From: GCA-2687515 sp002687515
GTDB lineage: Bacteria; Pseudomonadota; Alphaproteobacteria; Rhodospirillales; UBA2165
Length of the DNA: 64,000 nucleotides
Direction of reading: 5' to 3'
NCBI GenBank assembly: GCA_030745835.1
Contig: JASLNU010000108.1
Span: 1 to 64,000, forward strand
Shown here: piece by piece, positions 33,313-42,486 of the stretch
Layout: each line of letters starts with the position of its first letter
How positions within the stretch are numbered: position 1 is the stretch's first letter
Made by a program: the position numbers and the translations under genes
The notes under the pieces: generated by a model
Seen by the model: the letters and a program-made list of their open reading frames with translations, nothing else
Told to the model about the DNA's origin: nothing
Databases searched by the model: none

Positions 33313-34944
33313 TTATTGGGTGACGGCGGTGCCTTTGGAAAGCTTTTCGGCATCCAAGGCCACGTTGCGGCGGACCGTGCCCACCGGGCCGATCGAGGGA
33401 ACGATTTTGCCATCCACTTCGATTTCCAGGGCGCCGGCATTTCCGGTCAGAAGGCTGAGACCGCGCCGTGCCGGAACTTCATAGGTATCGCCGCTGCGTA
33501 AGAGTCGGGTCATTACCAGTTGGTTGGCATCGATATCGCGTACCTGGATCCAGCTATCGATGACCGCCCGGATAATGATTTGGCGCGGCGCCGGCTCGGC
33601 GGCGGGTTGCGGCGGCGCTTCGGCACCGGTTTCAACGGCCGCCGTGGGCGCCGCTTCCGGTTCAGCCCTATTATCGCCGGCAGCCGGCGCATCGGTTGCC
33701 GCCGGCTCCGGTCCTTGGCGGGCATCGGATCCGCCGGGAAGCGCGGCAAGCTGTTCGCTGGCGGGTTCGCGGGCCGCCGGTTCCGGGGCTGTTGGCTCGG
33801 TCGCCGGTACAGATGGCGCCGGTACAGATGGCGCCGCTTCGGATGGCGCCGCTTCGTTGGCGGCCGGGACCGGGGCTGGTTGTTCGGGCGCCGCCGCCGT
33901 CGCTTCCACCGGCTCCGGCTCGGATGCGGGCGCTACGGGCGAAGCTTGCGGCGCGGGTTGCGCCGGCCCGGAGGTTTGCCCGGACGCTATTTGTTCAGAC
34001 GGCGCCTGCACTTGCGGCTGAGATTCCGGTGCCGCCGGCGTTTCGCTCACCGCCGAGTTTTCGCCGAGCCGTGCCGCGGCGGTTGTCTGCGGCGTTTCTG
34101 GTGCGGATTCTGGTGTGGATTCTGGTGTGGATTCTGGCGGCATTTCTGGTGCCGTCCGTGCCGTGGCCTGTTGGCGGATGGCCGGTTCCGGGATCGGGGC
34201 CGTTTCCGTCTTTTCCGGTGTCTGATCTTGAACAGCCGACGCAGCGAGCCTTCCGGTACCGGTTTCGACTGCGTCTTGAGACGAAGCGTTATCGGTTTCT
34301 GAGGCGGGCGGCAGGCTGTCGGTTGCGGCGGTTGTGGCGGCCGTACCCGGCGCCGGCGCCTCGGTTTTTTCGCCGTTGCCGGTGCCGGCCGAAGCGGCGG
34401 CGGCACTGGACGGTTGACCCAAATTGGCGGGGCGTACCGTCACCGGCGTTCCCGCCGCCGCGCTATCCGCGACCGAGCCGGCAATTTTCTGGGGAACGGG
34501 TTCGACTGTCGCCACCGCGAAGCGGTCCGAGGTATTCAGGAAATACCAGGCACCGTAGCCGACCGCCACAACCAGCAGGCCGACCATCACGATGGCGACG
34601 CGCGGAATTCCGTTTTCCGGGACGACGGTCGGAAAGGCGAGGTCTTGCGCCGCGCCGTCGGACAGGATTTCGCCGCGATAGCGGTCGACCACCAACTGGC
34701 CATCGAGCCCGAGATATTCGGCGTAGGTGCGGATGAATCCGACGGCATAAGTGTTACCGGGCAAAGCGTCGAAGCGGCCATCCTCGATGGCCTCGAGATA
34801 GACCAAGCGGATACGCAACTGGGCGGCGACATCGGCCAATTCCTCGCCGCAGCGCAGGCGCGAAGCGCGCAGAAAGGCGCCTACATCGGCGCCGGTTTTA
34901 GCGCCCGCCTCTGCGTCCATTTGATGATGTAACATATCGTTCAT
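33313..34944 (-). CDS. RodZ-like membrane-anchored helix-turn-helix protein with long Pro/Ala/Glu linker
   Basis: 543 aa. An N-terminal Xre-type HTH (about 20-90: LRASRLRCGEELADVAAQLRIRLVYLEAIEDGRF) precedes a single membrane helix (about 114-136), then a 300-residue Pro/Ala/Glu/Thr-rich linker and a C-terminal DUF4115 beta domain (IIIRAVIDSWIQVRDIDANQ). RodZ couples MreB filaments to the elongasome. The linker is unusually long and contains tandem units such as PEST repeats encoded by a 12-bp repeat near 34110 and a 15-bp repeat near 33810. No ispG follows, unlike in many relatives. About 110 nt upstream of hisS. Confidence 0.82.
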   Translation of the reverse strand: MNDMLHHQMDAEAGAKTGADVGAFLRASRLRCGEELADVAAQLRIRLVYLEAIEDGRFDALPGNTYAVGFIRTYAEYLGLDGQLVVDRYRGEILSDGAAQDLAFPTVVPENGIPRVAIVMVGLLVVAVGYGAWYFLNTSDRFAVATVEPVPQKIAGSVADSAAAGTPVTVRPANLGQPSSAAAASAGTGNGEKTEAPAPGTAATTAATDSLPPASETDNASSQDAVETGTGRLAASAVQDQTPEKTETAPIPEPAIRQQATARTAPEMPPESTPESTPESAPETPQTTAAARLGENSAVSETPAAPESQPQVQAPSEQIASGQTSGPAQPAPQASPVAPASEPEPVEATAAAPEQPAPVPAANEAAPSEAAPSVPAPSVPATEPTAPEPAAREPASEQLAALPGGSDARQGPEPAATDAPAAGDNRAEPEAAPTAAVETGAEAPPQPAAEPAPRQIIIRAVIDSWIQVRDIDANQLVMTRLLRSGDTYEVPARRGLSLLTGNAGALEIEVDGKIVPSIGPVGTVRRNVALDAEKLSKGTAVTQ

Positions 34945-35169
34945 CGAATCGTTTCCGGCCTCATTTGCGAATATTTCTTATTGCAAATGGTCAGCCGCCC
35001 GAAACAAGCGCCGAATAACCCAGACCAATTATGTAGCCGCCTCACTTAAGCGCCTACAATCACACAATATTTCGCGAAATACCAAATACTCTCATTCGAG
35101 ATGTGAATTTACAGATAAAACGCGAATCCCACAAGATTCTTTTATAAGCGGCGCCGAATATTAACGAAC

Positions 35170-37440
35170 TTAAATCATCACACCATGATCGACGGCGAAT
35201 TCTCTCAATTTTTCGCGCAGACTATGTTCGTGCGACTGCAGGAGCGTGTCCAGGTAACGCTTCAAATCGCTCGCCGAAAGGCTTCTGATCATGGCCTTTA
35301 CCGGCCCGATCGCCGATGGTGTCATCGACAGATTACGGAATCCCAGCCCGACCAGCGCCATCGCGTCGAGCGGACGGCTCGCCATTTCACCGCAGAGGCT
35401 TATCGGTTTTCCGGCTTCGTCGCACTGGCGCACCAACTCGCCAAGCAGGTTGAGCGCCGGTGGCGACAATGGATCGTAGCGGTCGGCCAGGAGCGGGCTG
35501 CCGCGATCGCTTGCGAACAAGAATTGGAATAGATCGTTGCTGCCGACGGATACAAAATCAACGCGTTGCAACAGCGCTTTCATCTGAAAGGCGAGCGCCG
35601 GAACTTCCAGCATGGTTCCCACCTTCAAGAGCCGGGGCAATTTACGGTTGCGCTCTTCAGCCGTCTTCAGTTCTTGGTTCAGGATCGCGACCAATGAATC
35701 GAACTCCGCGACCTCGGTGATCATCGGAAACATAACACTCAGATCGCGCCCCTCGGCGGCACGGATCAATGCGCGGAACTGATGACGCAGCAGCACCGGC
35801 CGGTCCAATGCGACGCGCACCGCGCGCCAGCCCATCGCCGGGTTTTCGCCTTCGTCAACCTTCCAATAGGGCAACCCCTTGTCGCCGCCCACATCGAGGG
35901 TCCGGAATATCACCGGCCTGCCGTCCGATTCATCGATAACGCGTTTATAGAGCTCGGCCTGGCGGTCGACATCGGGAAAATCGTTGCTTTCCATGAACGG
36001 GATTTCGGTCCGGTAGAGCCCGATGCCGTCGGCGCCGGTATCCTTCATATTCTGGATATCGATAAAAAGTCCGGCATTGATGCTCAAGGACAGTCTTAGC
36101 CCGTCCTTGGTTTCGGCGGGCACGTCGTGCAGAGATGCGTAGGCCGCGATGCGCTGCTGGCGCGCGTTCAAGGTGTCGCTAAAGCTCTGCAGGGTTTCCT
36201 CCGACGGGCGTACATGCACCTCCGCGTTATCGCCGTCGAGAACCACAATATCGTTGTTTTCGACCGTCGCCATTACTTCGGCGGCACGCCCGATCACCGG
36301 AATGTCGAGCGCCTTGGCGACAATCGCGACATGGGTGGTGGCCGAACCTTCCTCCAGGACCAGACCCCTGAGCGCCGCGCGGTCGTAGTCCAAAAGCTCG
36401 GCCGGACCCATGTTGCGCGCGAACAGGATGATGTCCCTTGTTTCCGGTGAGTTGGGCGCGGTTTCCGGATCGCCGGCCAGATGATTGAGCAGGCGGTTGG
36501 CGAGATCCTCGAAATCGTGCAGGCGTTCGCGAAGATAGGGGTCCATCTGCTGGCGGAAGCGGACGCGCGTATCATTGCGCACCTTGATGACGGCGGCTTC
36601 GGCGGTCAGGCCGGTTTCGATGGCTTCGTGAATGCGTGCCAGCCAGCCGGCATCCTCGGCGAACATCCGGTAGGTTTCCAGGATTTCCCGATGTTCGCCG
36701 CCGCTGGCGACGTCGGACGCCGCCAACATCCTGTCGATGGCACCATGCATCTCGCCAAGGGCGCCGCCGAAGCGGATTCTTTCGGCCTCGGTGTCATCGG
36801 CGACCAGCTTATCGATGGATATGCGCCGTTCGTGGCGATAGGCGGTGCCGATCGCCAGCCCGCCGTTGAGGCGGACGCCCTCGACGCTGACCGGCAGCAT
36901 GGTCAAACCCTCGATGGCCTGTAACTCGTCGACCGAAATCAAGCCGCCGCCGGCGATCATCTCGGCAACCACCATGGCGATGGTTTCCAGGGTTTCCAGC
37001 TCTTCCTCTGTGTACTGGCGCTGGGTCCGGTTCTGCACCGCCAGAACGCCGGTTACGCGGCCATCGCGGAGGATCGGAACGCCAGCCAGTGAATGGTATC
37101 GTTCCTCGCCGGTTTCCGGCCGGTAAACGTAGGCGGGATGGTCCTGTACGTTGGTCAGGGCTATTGGCCGGGCGCGCTGGGCGATGATGCCGATCAGCCC
37201 CTCGCCGATATTCAGCCTGGTCCGATGGACTGCTTCCGGTGTCAGGCCCGTATTGGCGAACAGTTCGAGGATTTCGCCGGCCCTCAGCACATAGATCGAA
37301 CACACCTCGGCGACAAGATCGGCGGCAATGGTGGTGGCGATCCCATCGAGGCGTTCCTGTGCCGTCCCGGCACCGGCCATGGTGTCGCGGACGCGCGCCA
37401 GCAACCTGCGTGATCCGGACATGTTCGGGCTGCGCGCCAT
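35170..37440 (-). CDS. ptsP: PtsP, nitrogen-PTS enzyme I with GAF domain
   Basis: 756 aa. A GAF domain (about 1-160: VCSIYVLRAGEILELFANTGLTPEAVHRT) is fused to PTS enzyme I: N-terminal HPr-binding and phosphohistidine segment ATTHVAIVAKALDIPVIG, then PEP-binding TIM barrel with GADGIGLYRTEIPFM, SVGSNDLFQF and ISLCGEMA. It starts the phosphotransfer chain PtsP, NPr, EIIA-Ntr that senses nitrogen status. It is separated from lysC by 89 nt in the same direction. Confidence 0.95.
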   Translation of the reverse strand: MARSPNMSGSRRLLARVRDTMAGAGTAQERLDGIATTIAADLVAEVCSIYVLRAGEILELFANTGLTPEAVHRTRLNIGEGLIGIIAQRARPIALTNVQDHPAYVYRPETGEERYHSLAGVPILRDGRVTGVLAVQNRTQRQYTEEELETLETIAMVVAEMIAGGGLISVDELQAIEGLTMLPVSVEGVRLNGGLAIGTAYRHERRISIDKLVADDTEAERIRFGGALGEMHGAIDRMLAASDVASGGEHREILETYRMFAEDAGWLARIHEAIETGLTAEAAVIKVRNDTRVRFRQQMDPYLRERLHDFEDLANRLLNHLAGDPETAPNSPETRDIILFARNMGPAELLDYDRAALRGLVLEEGSATTHVAIVAKALDIPVIGRAAEVMATVENNDIVVLDGDNAEVHVRPSEETLQSFSDTLNARQQRIAAYASLHDVPAETKDGLRLSLSINAGLFIDIQNMKDTGADGIGLYRTEIPFMESNDFPDVDRQAELYKRVIDESDGRPVIFRTLDVGGDKGLPYWKVDEGENPAMGWRAVRVALDRPVLLRHQFRALIRAAEGRDLSVMFPMITEVAEFDSLVAILNQELKTAEERNRKLPRLLKVGTMLEVPALAFQMKALLQRVDFVSVGSNDLFQFLFASDRGSPLLADRYDPLSPPALNLLGELVRQCDEAGKPISLCGEMASRPLDAMALVGLGFRNLSMTPSAIGPVKAMIRSLSASDLKRYLDTLLQSHEHSLREKLREFAVDHGVMI

Positions 37441-37529
37441 ATCGAAGCTTCCGACGTTTCCTCTTACCCCGACCTAAATATCTTTCGGGCGGCTGAATTC
37501 AACCTTTTCGCAACGGCCGTTTGGGGCCA

Positions 37530-38747
37530 CTAATCGGTGTCGAGATCATAGGCCGCATGCAACGCGCGCACGGCCAATTCCCCGTATTCCTCGGCAATCA
37601 GAACGCTGACCTTGATCTCGGACGTCGAGATTACCTGGATATTGATACCTTTCTCGGCCAGCGTCTGGAACATTTTCTGGGCGACCCCGGCATGGCTTCG
37701 CATGCCGACCCCGACCACCGAAATCTTGACCACGTCCGGATCCTGGACCAGCTGTTCGTAGCCGATATCGGCTTGGTTATTTTGCAATAGCCGCGCCGCC
37801 GATTGAAGATCGCCCTTGCCGACCGTGAAGGTCAGATCGGTTTTTCCGTCTTCCGATATGTTTTGCACGATCATATCCACATTGATGGCGGCATCGGCGA
37901 GCGGGCCGAATATTCCCGCCGCGACGCCAGGCCTGTCGGCGACCCGAAGCAGGGTAATTTTGGCTTCGTCCTTGCTGTCGGAAATACCGCTTACGATTTG
38001 CTGTTCCACGATTTCATCCTCTTTGACGACGAAGGTTCCGGGCGCGTCGGAAAACGCGGACCGCACCTGTAACCTTACGCCGTGGTTCATGGCCAATTCG
38101 ACCGACCGCGTTTGCAACACATTCGATCCCAACGACGCCATTTCCAGCATTTCTTCATAGGTGACGGCGGCGAGCTTTTTCGCCTTGGCTACGATCCTGG
38201 GATCGCTGGTGTAGATGCCATCGACATCGGTATAGATATCGCAGCGTTCGGCACCAAGCGCGCCGGCAAGCGCAACCGCCGTCAAGTCCGATCCGCCGCG
38301 GCCCAAAGTGGTGATCCGGCCATCCGGTCCAAGCCCTTGGAATCCGGACACGACGGCAACCTCGCCGCCGGTAAGGCGGCGTTCCAATTCGCCGGTTTCG
38401 ATGCCGGTGATGCGCGCCTTGCCGTGAACGCCATCAGTGCGGATCGGAATCTGCCAGCCGAGCCAGGAGCGTGCCTGAACGCCCAAGGTTTGCAGCGCCA
38501 GCGCCATCAGACCGGCGTTGCTCTGCTCGCCGGTGGATACGATGACGTCGTATTCGCGGGCGTCGAACAGGCTGCCCATCTGGTCGGTAAGTTCGACCAT
38601 CTGGTTGGTAACTCCGGCCATGGCCGATACTACGGCCACCACTTCGGCGCCGCGATCCGCTTCCGCCTTGATCCGGCCGGCCGCATTCTTGATGCGATCG
38701 ATATCGGCGACCGAGGTGCCGCCGAATTTTACAACAATTCGTGCCAT
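37530..38747 (-). CDS. lysC: Aspartokinase
   Basis: 405 aa, aspartate kinase with N-terminal kinase domain (KFGGTSVADIDRIKNAA; TDVDGIYTSDPRIV; TLGRGGSDLTAVALA) and two C-terminal ACT domains (VADRPGVAAGIFG; ISVVGVGMRSHAGVAQ). It phosphorylates aspartate for Lys, Thr and Met synthesis and is probably feedback-regulated through the ACT domains. Adjacent to ptsP, a conserved alphaproteobacterial pair; divergent from ubiG across about 200 nt. Confidence 0.96.
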   Translation of the reverse strand: MARIVVKFGGTSVADIDRIKNAAGRIKAEADRGAEVVAVVSAMAGVTNQMVELTDQMGSLFDAREYDVIVSTGEQSNAGLMALALQTLGVQARSWLGWQIPIRTDGVHGKARITGIETGELERRLTGGEVAVVSGFQGLGPDGRITTLGRGGSDLTAVALAGALGAERCDIYTDVDGIYTSDPRIVAKAKKLAAVTYEEMLEMASLGSNVLQTRSVELAMNHGVRLQVRSAFSDAPGTFVVKEDEIVEQQIVSGISDSKDEAKITLLRVADRPGVAAGIFGPLADAAINVDMIVQNISEDGKTDLTFTVGKGDLQSAARLLQNNQADIGYEQLVQDPDVVKISVVGVGMRSHAGVAQKMFQTLAEKGINIQVISTSEIKVSVLIAEEYGELAVRALHAAYDLDTD

Positions 38748-38949
38748 ACCAACTCACCAAGCCAATGACGCGCCCGCATACCCCTTGATTTCTTTAAAGA
38801 GCATAAAAATGCCGCTCGGTGGAAGGCGATAAATCCAAAGAGCGGTCCGGATCCGAGTTGCCGAAGTGCGGGCGCGCGTATACATACTCTTTATGCCTGT
38901 CCGATGGCAAGTGAAGGCGTCGGCGGCAGGTTATTCTCGAGGCACGGAA

Positions 38950-39717
38950 ATGAACCCGGCAGACCGCATTGAAGGCGCGCAATCCACCATATCCAGGGCC
39001 GAAGTGGACCATTTCGGCGAATTGGCGCGGCAATGGTGGGACTCTGAGGGGGATTTCAAGGCCCTGCATCGGATCAATCCGGCGCGCATCCGTTATATCC
39101 GCGACCAGCTTTGCCTTCGTTTCGGACGCGATGCCGCCAGCCCTGATCCGCTATCGGGCCTCAAGGTCGTCGATATCGGCTGCGGCGGCGGCTTGATCAC
39201 CGAGCCGCTGGCCCGTCTCGGCGCCGACGCCATGGGCATCGATGCTTCGCCGGACGCCATTGAAATCGCGCGCGCCCACGCCGACACAACCGGGCTTGCC
39301 GTCGCCTATGAAAACGCGGCGCCGGAAGACCTTGCCGCCAGAACCCAAGAATTCGATGCCGTGATTTCGATGGAGGTGATCGAGCACACCGATGATCCGG
39401 GCGCCTTCATCAATGTCTCGGCCAAGTTGATCCGGCCGGGCGGCGTGTTTGTCGGCGCCACCCTCAATCGAACATTGAAATCACTGGCGCTCGGCAAGTT
39501 CGCCGCCGAATATGTGCTCGGTTGGGTGCCGCCGGGAACCCACGATTGGAGCAAATTCGTGCGCCCCTCGGAATTCGCCGGTTATCTTCGCCGCGCCGGG
39601 CTCGATGTCCTGGATTTAAAGGGGCTTTCATATGCGCCGCTGGACAATTCCTGGACGCTGTCGGGCGACCTCGGCGTGAATTACATGCTCACCGCCGCCA
39701 AACCCGGTGCCGCCTAA
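38950..39717 (+). CDS. ubiG: UbiG, bifunctional ubiquinone O-methyltransferase
   Basis: 255 aa from the ATG at 38950 (upstream sequence to 38866 is open but unlike UbiG). SAM motif I VVDIGCGGGLITEPLARLGA; MGIDASPDAIEIAR; ISMEVIEHTDDP; NRTLKSLALGKFAAEYVLGWVP, the membrane-interaction region; and HDWSKFVRPSE are characteristic. It performs both O-methylations in ubiquinone synthesis. Together with ubiTUV it indicates that the organism makes ubiquinone under both oxic and anoxic conditions. Confidence 0.95.
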   Translation: MNPADRIEGAQSTISRAEVDHFGELARQWWDSEGDFKALHRINPARIRYIRDQLCLRFGRDAASPDPLSGLKVVDIGCGGGLITEPLARLGADAMGIDASPDAIEIARAHADTTGLAVAYENAAPEDLAARTQEFDAVISMEVIEHTDDPGAFINVSAKLIRPGGVFVGATLNRTLKSLALGKFAAEYVLGWVPPGTHDWSKFVRPSEFAGYLRRAGLDVLDLKGLSYAPLDNSWTLSGDLGVNYMLTAAKPGAA

Positions 39718-39739
39718 AGAATCAATGATCGCAGAAAGT

Positions 39740-40198
39740 TTAAGAATCGCGGCGCGGTCCAAAAGGCAGGCGATGGACCGGAATATCCTCTTCCTCCAGC
39801 TCACTCGCTTCTTCCGATGTCGCTTCACCGTAGATGCCGCGTTCCTCGGTTTCGCCGTAGTGAATGGCGCGCGCCTCGTCGGCGAACTTGTCGCCCACAT
39901 AGTCGCAATTTTCCTCCACATGCTTGTGGACTTTTTTCATTGCGGTCAGGATTTCACGCGCCACTTCGCGGGCGCGGTCCTCGGCGGGCGATTTCGGCGC
40001 CTCTGATTTTGCCGATCCCGATTTCGACAGGCCCGATTTCGACACGCGCGGCGCCATCGGCGCCTTTTGGATAATGGTATCGGAACAGACCGGGCATTCC
40101 ACCTCGCCGTGCTTGGCCTGGGTGTCATAGGTGGCGCCGTCCCGGAACCAGGCTTCGAAGTTATGCCCGTTCGCGCATCTCAATTCATAAAGGATCAT
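39740..40198 (-). CDS. DUF1178-family protein with N-terminal zinc ribbon
   Basis: 152 aa. The N-terminus MILYELRCANGHNFEAWF with CPVCSD at about residue 36 forms a CxxGH/CxxC zinc-ribbon-like site. A Lys/Ser-rich linker of SKSG-type units and the conserved ENCDYVGDKFADEARAIHYGE block follow, typical of DUF1178. Function unknown. It is convergent with ubiG, with 22 nt between the stops. Confidence 0.88.
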   Translation of the reverse strand: MILYELRCANGHNFEAWFRDGATYDTQAKHGEVECPVCSDTIIQKAPMAPRVSKSGLSKSGSAKSEAPKSPAEDRAREVAREILTAMKKVHKHVEENCDYVGDKFADEARAIHYGETEERGIYGEATSEEASELEEEDIPVHRLPFGPRRDS

Positions 40199-40314
40199 GT
40201 CCGCATACTCGCGATATTCTTGTGGTTGTTCCGCTTACTCTCATTTATCCCAATATGGGGTGTTTGCCAAGTATTTGCGACATAGACATCATCTTCCGTT
40301 AACATCGGATTGCC

Positions 40315-40869
40315 ATGACCGAATTGCTGGCCTTGGGCGAACCGGCGGATTGGGTCCGGCGGTTTCTGCATTTGATACCCGCCGGCGGCACGGTGCTCGA
40401 TCTTGCGGCGGGCCGGGGGCGCCATGCGCGGCTGCTGCTCGACGCCGGATTGGGCGTTATCGCCGCCGATCGCGATGCGGATCGGCTCGCCAATCTTTCG
40501 GGCCATGGACGCCTGCAAGTCATCGAGGCGGACTTCGAGACGGAAGATTGGCCTTTCGCCGCCGGCCTTTTTGCCGGGATCGTCGTCGTCAACTATCTGC
40601 ATCGGCCCTTGTTCGGCCATTTGACCGATGCCTTGCAAGACGGCGGCGTGCTGATCTATCAGACCTTCGCCGAAGGCAACGAAGCGCATGGCCGGCCGAA
40701 AAACCCCGACTTCCTCTTAAAACCCGGTGAATTGCTTGCTAGCTTCGCGCCGGCGCTGTCCGTCGTCGCCTACGAACACGGGATCATCCACCGGCCCCGT
40801 CCCGCCGTGGTGCAACGCCTGTGCGCGGTCAAATCGCCGGCGCCGCAATCGCTCGGTGACGGCGCCTAG
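40315..40869 (+). CDS. Class I SAM-dependent methyltransferase
   Basis: 184 aa, short methyltransferase domain only. Motif I VLDLAAGRGRHARLLLDAGL, acidic VIAADRD after strand 2, EADFETEDWPF before strand 4, and VVVNYLHRPLF are visible. Related to TehB/thiopurine-type small methyltransferases often annotated as hypothetical; the substrate is unknown. It is divergent from the DUF1178 gene (116 nt) and ends 3 nt before the convergent deacetylase gene. Confidence 0.82.
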   Translation: MTELLALGEPADWVRRFLHLIPAGGTVLDLAAGRGRHARLLLDAGLGVIAADRDADRLANLSGHGRLQVIEADFETEDWPFAAGLFAGIVVVNYLHRPLFGHLTDALQDGGVLIYQTFAEGNEAHGRPKNPDFLLKPGELLASFAPALSVVAYEHGIIHRPRPAVVQRLCAVKSPAPQSLGDGA

Positions 40870-40872
40870 CGA

Positions 40873-41745
40873 TTACCCGGCCGCCCGCTGGCTCCGATAC
40901 CAATCGGCGATTTCGGCGCCGGTCGTCAGCCAGACCTTGTCGTGGCCGGTGATATGGGCGAGGGCCATATCCAGATATTTGCTGCGGAAGGCATGGCCGA
41001 TCAGGAACGGATGCAGGGCGATGGCCATGATGCGCCCGTTGGCTTCGCCGTCGGCATACATGACATCGAATTGATCGACGATGGTTTGATAGAATTGTTC
41101 GGCGCTCCATCCCCGATCGACGAAGGCGGGAATGTCGTTCACTTCGATGGAATAGGGAACCGACAGAAGCCGCCCCGACTTGACGTTCAATTCGTGTGGT
41201 TGTTCGTCATTCACCCAATCGCCCACATAATCGAACCCGACCTCGGCCAGAATATCGGGCGTATTGAAGGTTTCGGTCAGCGCCGGTCCCAGCCAGCCGC
41301 GCGGCTTGGTCCCGGTGTGGGTCTCGATGGTCGAGTAGACCTCGCCGAGGATGGCGCGCTCTTCCGCTTCCTCGAGGCCGGTGATCATTTCCGAATTGTT
41401 GCGCCCATGCCCCATCCATTCCCAGCCGAGCTCGTTTCCCGCCTCGATGATGCGTGGATAATGGTGGCAGACATCTGAATTCAGGGCCACCGTGCCCTTG
41501 ATGCCGTGTTTTTCCATCACCTCCATCAATCGCCAGATGCCGACACGGACGCCGAAATCACGCCAGGCGTAATTGAGCACATCGGGAACGCAGTTAACGG
41601 TGACAGAGGTGATCGAGGTGGCGGGACGATCCACCAGGAAATGCTCGATATTAGGAATAACCCAAAGCCCCACATGGGCACCGCCCGGCAGTTTCAGCGG
41701 CGGCCGGTCTACGATCGCCGAATATTCGAACCTGCCATGTCCCAT
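40873..41745 (-). CDS. Polysaccharide deacetylase/allantoinase (PuuE)-like protein
   Basis: 290 aa from the ATG at 41745, which follows a G-run ribosome site. NodB-homology barrel with ITSVTVNCVPDVLNYAWRDFG, LNSDVCHHYPRII, GWEWMGHGRNNSEM and the C-terminal histidine in IALHPFLIGHAF. PuuE-type relatives hydrolyse allantoin or other cyclic amides without chitin activity. The first metal aspartate position of NodB proteins is not obvious. It is followed 38 nt upstream by a cysteine hydrolase gene in the same direction, suggesting a small amide-catabolic operon. Confidence 0.78.
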   Translation of the reverse strand: MGHGRFEYSAIVDRPPLKLPGGAHVGLWVIPNIEHFLVDRPATSITSVTVNCVPDVLNYAWRDFGVRVGIWRLMEVMEKHGIKGTVALNSDVCHHYPRIIEAGNELGWEWMGHGRNNSEMITGLEEAEERAILGEVYSTIETHTGTKPRGWLGPALTETFNTPDILAEVGFDYVGDWVNDEQPHELNVKSGRLLSVPYSIEVNDIPAFVDRGWSAEQFYQTIVDQFDVMYADGEANGRIMAIALHPFLIGHAFRSKYLDMALAHITGHDKVWLTTGAEIADWYRSQRAAG

Positions 41746-41783
41746 CACGCCCCCCCCTTTTTCCTTTTGCGTGCCCGGTCCGT

Positions 41784-42434
41784 TCAATCGCCGCGATTAT
41801 CGCCGATGGACTTCAAATAACCGAGCGCATCTACGGCATCGACCACATCTGCATATTTTGCGTCGAGATCAAAGAGGCTTTGATCGTGGGCGGCGGCCGA
41901 CCTGTCGCCGACCGCCTGGCGCACCACCATCGGCCGGAACCCGGACTGCACGGCATCGACGGCGGTGGCGCGCACGCAGCCCGACGTGGTGCAGCCGGTA
42001 ATGATTAATGTATCCACCTTGCGCGAGGTCAGTTGCGGCACCAGATCGGTGCCGAAAAAGCAGGACGCGTATTTCTTTTTCAATAGCGTGTCGCCGGGGC
42101 GCACCTCGAGGCGTTGGTCCACTTCGACGCTGGAGGTTCCGGCCATCAAGGTTTCCGTGCCCTTCATCTTCATGGCCCAAATGCCGGCGTCGCGCAGATC
42201 GTCGTAATCGTAGGAAACGGTGGAGAAAAAAACGGGAATGCCGCGCTCGTGGGCGGTGTCAAGAAGCGGCGTCAGGACTTCGATCTGATCGTCCAGCGGC
42301 GCCCCCAACGCCATGTCGGGATCGGTGAAGGCGTTGATCATATCGATGATGATCAGCGCCGGGCGCGCGCCATAGCCGATGCGCAGCCCGAATCCGCGTT
42401 GCCGGAAAAACTCCTCGTCGCTTTGGTCGGCCAT
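41784..42434 (-). CDS. Isochorismatase-like cysteine hydrolase (N-carbamoylsarcosine/maleamate amidase type)
   Basis: 216 aa. The cysteine-hydrolase triad is visible: aspartate in ALIIIDMINAFTDPD, lysine in LLKKKYASCFFGT, cysteine in LIITGCTTSGCVRATAVDA. The family cleaves small amides such as N-carbamoylsarcosine, maleamate or ureidoacrylate. Its pairing with a PuuE-like deacetylase and the nearby hydantoin genes suggests breakdown of a cyclic ureide, but no substrate can be assigned. Starts after a 52-nt gap from the flotillin gene. Confidence 0.85.
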   Translation of the reverse strand: MADQSDEEFFRQRGFGLRIGYGARPALIIIDMINAFTDPDMALGAPLDDQIEVLTPLLDTAHERGIPVFFSTVSYDYDDLRDAGIWAMKMKGTETLMAGTSSVEVDQRLEVRPGDTLLKKKYASCFFGTDLVPQLTSRKVDTLIITGCTTSGCVRATAVDAVQSGFRPMVVRQAVGDRSAAAHDQSLFDLDAKYADVVDAVDALGYLKSIGDNRGD

Positions 42435-42486
42435 GCTAATTCCCCCACGGGTCTAACCGTCATCTACGAACTAGTGGCTAAAGTTA

